Assembly (NCBI GenBank): GCA_018666065.1
Contig: JABJAO010000125.1
Location: forward strand, 1-53,162
Length of the DNA stretch: 53,162 bases
Reading direction: 5' to 3'
Source: Microbacteriaceae bacterium
GTDB taxonomy: Bacteria; Actinomycetota; Actinomycetes; Actinomycetales; Microbacteriaceae
Shown here: positions 48,817-53,162 of the stretch, piece by piece
Layout of the letters: every line of letters starts with the position of its first letter
Position numbering within the stretch: position 1 is the first letter of the stretch
Translations under genes and position numbers: made by a program
Notes under the pieces: generated by a model
Told to the model about the DNA's origin: nothing
Databases searched by the model: none
Seen by the model: the letters and a program-made list of their open reading frames with translations, nothing else

Positions 48817-49047
48817 ATGGGGATTCTGAGAGACATTGCACTCATGCAAGACCCGCTGATTCCTGCCATCGAGGTGGATCCCAATTCGGTGACCCCTGGC
48901 TGGCTCGGTTTTGTGGTGACGTTCGTCGTGATGATGCTGGTCTTGGTCCTGGTGTTGGATATGGTGCGTCGGGTTCGCAGAGTCCGCTACCGCGCAGAGA
49001 TCTCCGAGAAGCTGGATGGGATTACACCACCAGCGGAGGATCAATAG
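48817..49047 (+). CDS. Small hypothetical membrane protein
   Basis: MGILRDIALMQDPLIPAIEVDPNSVTPGWLGFVVTFVVMMLVLVLVLDMVRRVRRVRYRAEISEKL; one TM. Confidence 0.55.
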   Translation: MGILRDIALMQDPLIPAIEVDPNSVTPGWLGFVVTFVVMMLVLVLVLDMVRRVRRVRYRAEISEKLDGITPPAEDQ

Positions 49048-49738
49048 CCATCAGCAGCACAGCCGTCCAGTGGGAAAGAAACGCGACGACGGTGAGCACG
49101 TGAAAGATTTCGTGGAAGCCAAAGTGCGCCGGGATCGGGTTGGGTCTCTTGAGGCCATACACAATGGCACCCAGTGAGTAGGCGAGTCCTCCGACAATGA
49201 CGAGGATCATGGTGGCGAGGTTGGCCGCAAAAAGGTCGTCGATGTAGAGAACGGCTGCCCACCCGAGCCCCAAGTAAATTGGCACATAGAGCCACCTAGG
49301 TGCATGAATCCAGAACACCCGGAACCCAATTCCGAGCAGCGCTCCACCCCAGATAAGGCTCAACAGAAACATAGCTTTGTCGTGCGGGAGCGCCAACCAG
49401 GCAATGGGTGTGTAGGTTCCAGCGATCAGCAAGAAGATGTTGGCGTGATCGAGGCGCTTGAGGATCACTTTGGCTTTCGGGCCCCAGGTGAATCGGTGGT
49501 ACGTGCCGGAGATGCCAAAGAGCAACCAGGATGACACCGCAAAAATTGCGCTCGTAATTGTTGCTGCCACTCCGTCAGCAAGAACGATTAACACAATTCC
49601 GGCGATGATCGCGACGGGAAGAATCGCGAGATGGATTACTCCTCGCCAGGATGGTGTGGGCTCGCCCTGGTGAAACTCCATCGATTCCTCGAGCAGGGGA
49701 AGGTGCGGGGAGGTGTCGGTGCTCTCGGGGTCACTCAT
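49022..49738 (-). CDS. Hemolysin III/PAQR family membrane protein
   Basis: SWRGVIHLAILP; SGTYHRFTW; RLDHANIFLLIAGTYTPIA; HFGFHEIFHVLTVVAF. Confidence 0.9.
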   Translation of the reverse strand: MSDPESTDTSPHLPLLEESMEFHQGEPTPSWRGVIHLAILPVAIIAGIVLIVLADGVAATITSAIFAVSSWLLFGISGTYHRFTWGPKAKVILKRLDHANIFLLIAGTYTPIAWLALPHDKAMFLLSLIWGGALLGIGFRVFWIHAPRWLYVPIYLGLGWAAVLYIDDLFAANLATMILVIVGGLAYSLGAIVYGLKRPNPIPAHFGFHEIFHVLTVVAFLSHWTAVLLMAIDPPLVV

Positions 49739-49824
49739 TCCCTCACCATAGGGCGAAACCCTAGGAAAACGGGTTGGCGTTGTATGCAGTAACCAAGGCG
49801 CCAGGAAAGTACTAACTTTGTTGT

Positions 49825-50610
49825 GTGAAGTGGCTTCGGTATCTCATGGGCGAGGGTCTGCTCTATCGCCTCTATCGCCGTCGCATCCTCAAAGAAATAG
49901 AGGGGCTCGCAACTCCCCAGCACGTCGCCATGATTCTCGATGGCAATCGACGCTGGGCCAAGCTCCGAGCCCTGGAATCAAGCGCCCAAGGACACAAAGC
50001 AGGGGCTGACAAGATTCAGGAGTTCCTGAGTTGGTGTGAAGAGCAAGGTGTCACGGTGGTGACCTTGTATTTACTCTCGAACGACAACATCTCCGAGAGA
50101 GACCCCAAAGAGCTTGATGACCTGACCGTCATCATCGAGAACCTCGCCGATCAGTTGTCTCGTTTCTCCAATTGGAGAGTGAAACACGTGGGTCAAGCTC
50201 ACGCCCTCCCACCTCACTTGCGGCAAACACTCGAGGGTGCGACAGAGCGCACCTCGAAGAACTCTGGTCTGCACGTGAACCTGGCTGTGGGCTACGGGGG
50301 TCGAGAAGAGATCACCCAAGCAGTTGCACGGCTCGTGGAGCAACACAAAGATTCCGGGGGGACGCTCGCGAACCTTCCCGAGTCGATCAGCGTGCAGGCG
50401 ATTGCAGACCACCTCTATACCCAAGGTCAACCCGATCCAGACCTCGTTATTCGTACCTCAGGAGAGCAGCGCCTGAGTGATTTCATGCTGTGGCAAAGCG
50501 CCCACTCCGAGTTCTATTTCGTGGAAGCACTAGGTCCTGACCTTCGAGAAATCGACTTCCTTCGAGCTCTTCGAGACTTTGGCACCAGACAACGTCGCTA
50601 CGGGCAGTAA
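49825..50610 (+). CDS. uppS: Isoprenyl (cis-prenyl) transferase
   Basis: HVAMILDGNRRWAK; GHKAGADKIQEFLSW; PDLVIRTSGEQRLSDFMLWQSAHSEFYFV; GTG start. Confidence 0.92.
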   Translation: MKWLRYLMGEGLLYRLYRRRILKEIEGLATPQHVAMILDGNRRWAKLRALESSAQGHKAGADKIQEFLSWCEEQGVTVVTLYLLSNDNISERDPKELDDLTVIIENLADQLSRFSNWRVKHVGQAHALPPHLRQTLEGATERTSKNSGLHVNLAVGYGGREEITQAVARLVEQHKDSGGTLANLPESISVQAIADHLYTQGQPDPDLVIRTSGEQRLSDFMLWQSAHSEFYFVEALGPDLREIDFLRALRDFGTRQRRYGQ

Positions 50611-50783
50611 TCGCACTCGGTTGCGCCGCAGTTGTCTCGCTCAGCTATCTAACGTGAGCCTCATGGCTCTCGTCACCGAAAGTTAACCTCGGCTTGGCGA
50701 GTTGAGGCGTGTCACTCACCAGGCCTTTTGGTCTGCTCCCGTAGTTTCATCACAACGGTTCTCAACTTGGCTAAGGAGCGTTC

Positions 50784-52133
50784 GTGGAATCTTCCGCTAC
50801 CCCTACAACGTCGACATCTACACGCACGAAAAAGAAGACGGGGGAGCGGACGTACGTCCTCGACACCTCAGTCCTCCTCTCTGATCCCCGAGCGATATTC
50901 CGCTTCGCAGAACACCAGGTCGTGCTTCCCGTTGTGGTGATCTCGGAACTTGAGAAGAAGCGCCACGATCCAGAGATCGGATACTTTGCCCGTCAGGCCC
51001 TGCGCAACCTCGATGAACTTCGCGCCAGCCACGAACGACTCGACTTCCCCATTGCAGTGGGAGAGGGTGGTTCTCTCCGCGTAGAGCTCAACCACTCCAA
51101 CCAGTCGGTCTTGCCCAGTGGTTTGCAGGTGGGGGACAACGACTCCCGGATTCTCTCGGTCGCACTCAACCTCGCCAATGAAGGCCTTGCCGTCACGGTC
51201 GTGTCCAAAGACCTCCCCATGCGCGTCAAGGCTGCATCCATTGGTGTGGCTGCTGAGGAGTATCGCGCTGAACTTGCACCAGATTCGGGTTGGACCGGTA
51301 TCGCAGAAATTGGCATCGGCGCTGAGGAAATGGCGGAGCTCTATGACGCAGAAGTCATCAGGTCAAGCGCGGCCGCGGACATGCCGGTGAATACCTCCCT
51401 GGTGATCTCGTCGGAACGAGGCTCAGCCCTGGGACGAGTGACGTCCCCAGGAACCATTTCCCTGGTCAGAGGTGACCGCGATCTCTTTGGCCTCAATGGC
51501 CGCTCCGCAGAACAGCGACTCGCCATCGATGTTTTGCTCGACCCCACCATTGGCATCGTGTCATTGGGTGGACGGGCGGGAACCGGAAAATCAGCCCTCG
51601 CGCTCTGTGCTGGCCTTGAGGCAGTGCTCGAGCGTCAGCTTCACCGCAAAATTATGGTTTTCCGTCCCCTCTATGCCGTGGGCGGTCAAGACCTCGGATA
51701 TCTCCCGGGAGACGCCGGGGAAAAGATGAACCCCTGGGCGGAGGCAACGTTCGACACACTCAGCTCTGTGGTCTCTCACAACGTTGTCGAGGAAGTCATG
51801 GAACGAGGGCTGCTTGAGGTTCTCCCGTTGACTCACATTCGGGGCCGCTCCCTCCACGATGCCTTCGTCATCGTGGACGAGGCGCAATCACTGGAGCGCA
51901 ATGTTCTCCTGACGATGCTCTCTCGTATTGGACAGAATTCGCGGGTGGTGCTCACGCATGATGTGGCCCAGCGCGATAACTTGCGAGTGGGACGACACGA
52001 TGGTGTCGCCAGCGTTATCGAGGCTCTCAAGGATCAGCCGCTTTTTGCCCACCTCACGCTGATGCGTTCAGAGCGCAGTGCAATTGCTGCGTTGGTGACG
52101 GAGCTCTTAGAGGATGGGAACCAGGCCGCCTAG
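50784..52133 (+). CDS. PIN domain-PhoH ATPase fusion (PhoH2/YlaK-like)
   Basis: [15 protein letters not shown]...[10 protein letters not shown]; Pho[28 protein letters not shown] start. Confidence 0.92.
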   Translation: MESSATPTTSTSTRTKKKTGERTYVLDTSVLLSDPRAIFRFAEHQVVLPVVVISELEKKRHDPEIGYFARQALRNLDELRASHERLDFPIAVGEGGSLRVELNHSNQSVLPSGLQVGDNDSRILSVALNLANEGLAVTVVSKDLPMRVKAASIGVAAEEYRAELAPDSGWTGIAEIGIGAEEMAELYDAEVIRSSAAADMPVNTSLVISSERGSALGRVTSPGTISLVRGDRDLFGLNGRSAEQRLAIDVLLDPTIGIVSLGGRAGTGKSALALCAGLEAVLERQLHRKIMVFRPLYAVGGQDLGYLPGDAGEKMNPWAEATFDTLSSVVSHNVVEEVMERGLLEVLPLTHIRGRSLHDAFVIVDEAQSLERNVLLTMLSRIGQNSRVVLTHDVAQRDNLRVGRHDGVASVIEALKDQPLFAHLTLMRSERSAIAALVTELLEDGNQAA

Positions 52134-53162
52134 AGACCCGGTGAGGTCATTTTCAGCACATCGAGGGCTTTATCGAGGTCAGCTTCGGTAATCTCGCCGC
52201 GCTCGACAAAACCCATCTCGATAACCGATTCCCGCACGGTCTTCTTATGTGCCACGGAGTACTTCGCCACCTTTGCGGCTGCCTCGTAGCCAATGACTCG
52301 ATTCAACGGTGTGACAATCGAGGGAGATGACTCCGCGAGCGCGCGAGCGCGCTCCTCGTTGGCCTCGAGCCCCACGATTGTCTTATCCGTCAAGACTCGT
52401 GACGAGTTGGCGAGCAATCGGATGGATTCCAAAACGGAGGTTCCCATGACGGGGATGGCCACATTGAGCTCAAAGTTTCCTGACGCTCCAGCCCACGCGA
52501 CCGTGTGGTCATTACCGATGACTTTGGCGCACACCATCAACACCGCCTCCGGAACAACCGGGTTGACCTTCCCAGGCATGATGGAGCTTCCCGGCTGCAA
52601 ATCGGGGATGTGAAGCTCAGCAAGCCCGGTGTTGGGTCCAGAGCCCATCCAGCGGATGTCGTTGCAGATCTTTGTCAGTGACACCGCGATGATGCGGAGC
52701 GCTCCAGACGCTTCGACGAGGCCGTCTCTGGCACCCTGGGCTTCGAAGTGGTCGAGTGCTTCGGCGATCGGCAACGACGTTGCCCGCGCCAACTCGGCGA
52801 TGACTTTTTCGGAAAAGCCCAGAGGAGTGTTGATTCCGGTTCCTGTTGCTGTTCCACCCAGGGGAACCTCGGCGACGCGGGGGATGGCGCTCTCGATGCG
52901 CTCAATGCCCAGTCTCACCTGGCGGGCATAGCCGGCAAATTCTTGACCCAGCGTTACCGGGGTTGCATCCATCAGGTGGGTGCGACCGGCTTTGACCATG
53001 GTCTTCCACAGCGTTGCCTTGTCCTCCAGAGCTTTCGCGAGGTATTCGAGCGCTGGGATCAAAGAGTTCAGCAGAGCCTCCGTGACCGCGACGTGAACAG
53101 ACGTGGGAAACACGTCATTGGATGATTGGGAGGCATTCACGTGGTCGTTTGGGTGGACCTCG
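52130..53162 (-). CDS. fumC: Fumarate hydratase class II (5' part off window)
   Basis: [38 protein letters not shown]. Confidence 0.95.
   Translation of the reverse strand, partial: EVHPNDHVNASQSSNDVFPTSVHVAVTEALLNSLIPALEYLAKALEDKATLWKTMVKAGRTHLMDATPVTLGQEFAGYARQVRLGIERIESAIPRVAEVPLGGTATGTGINTPLGFSEKVIAELARATSLPIAEALDHFEAQGARDGLVEASGALRIIAVSLTKICNDIRWMGSGPNTGLAELHIPDLQPGSSIMPGKVNPVVPEAVLMVCAKVIGNDHTVAWAGASGNFELNVAIPVMGTSVLESIRLLANSSRVLTDKTIVGLEANEERARALAESSPSIVTPLNRVIGYEAAAKVAKYSVAHKKTVRESVIEMGFVERGEITEADLDKALDVLKMTSPGL

Noticed and set aside
47973-49103. 376-aa + strand ORF crossing greA, the DUF4307-like gene and the following region
   Set aside because: Runs antisense through greA (clear motifs) and across a terminator-like hairpin; not a plausible gene.
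50652-50676. Hairpin GAGCC-TCAT-GGCTC between uppS and phoH as a terminator
   Set aside because: Short stem with no U-tract; not enough to call.

Overview
This is an ordinary high-GC actinobacterial chromosome window. Gene content and order suggest Microbacteriaceae, possibly a small-genome aquatic type; that placement is inference. I see no phage, transposon, CRISPR array or rRNA.

From left to right:
- A catabolic/uptake locus at about 0.1-9.8 kb: ABM monooxygenase, 2-hydroxyacid dehydrogenase, GntR regulator, FAH-family hydrolase, NMT1/SsuA-type ABC transporter, RraA-like aldolase, malate synthase and GlcD-like oxidase.
- Membrane and exporter genes at about 9.8-13.8 kb.
- A class I ribonucleotide reductase operon at about 13.8-17.7 kb.
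- A housekeeping block: rsmI, metG, tatD, rsmA, ispE, lspA, tRNA-Gln, glmU, prs, rplY, pth, mfd, mazG, hisS, eno, a FtsB-like gene, DUF501, a subtilase and NDH-2.
- An unusual tRNA with a UAA anticodon, then lemA, htpX, ilvA, greA, uppS, phoH and a partial fumC.

The most interesting signal is in the RNR operon. The NrdA ORF keeps its active-site cysteines but ends without the C-terminal redox-shuttle Cys pair. Five nt downstream, in another frame, a 27-codon ORF encodes a tail-like peptide ending ...DPMDLLQCDSCQ. The adjacent NrdB has Phe at the radical-Tyr position and Glu at the Asp84 position, with ligand spacing identical to Chlamydia trachomatis class Ic R2. The operon is preceded by two NrdR-box-like sites 32 bp apart and by DnaA-box-like sites.

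Other items worth a second look are a pth gene with no canonical start codon upstream of its conserved N-terminus, a class-I-fold tRNA with a leucine UAA anticodon, a perfect intercistronic hairpin in the ABC operon, and a DUF2231-cytochrome b5 fusion.

All calls come from reading the sequence and the supplied ORFs. No database search was run.
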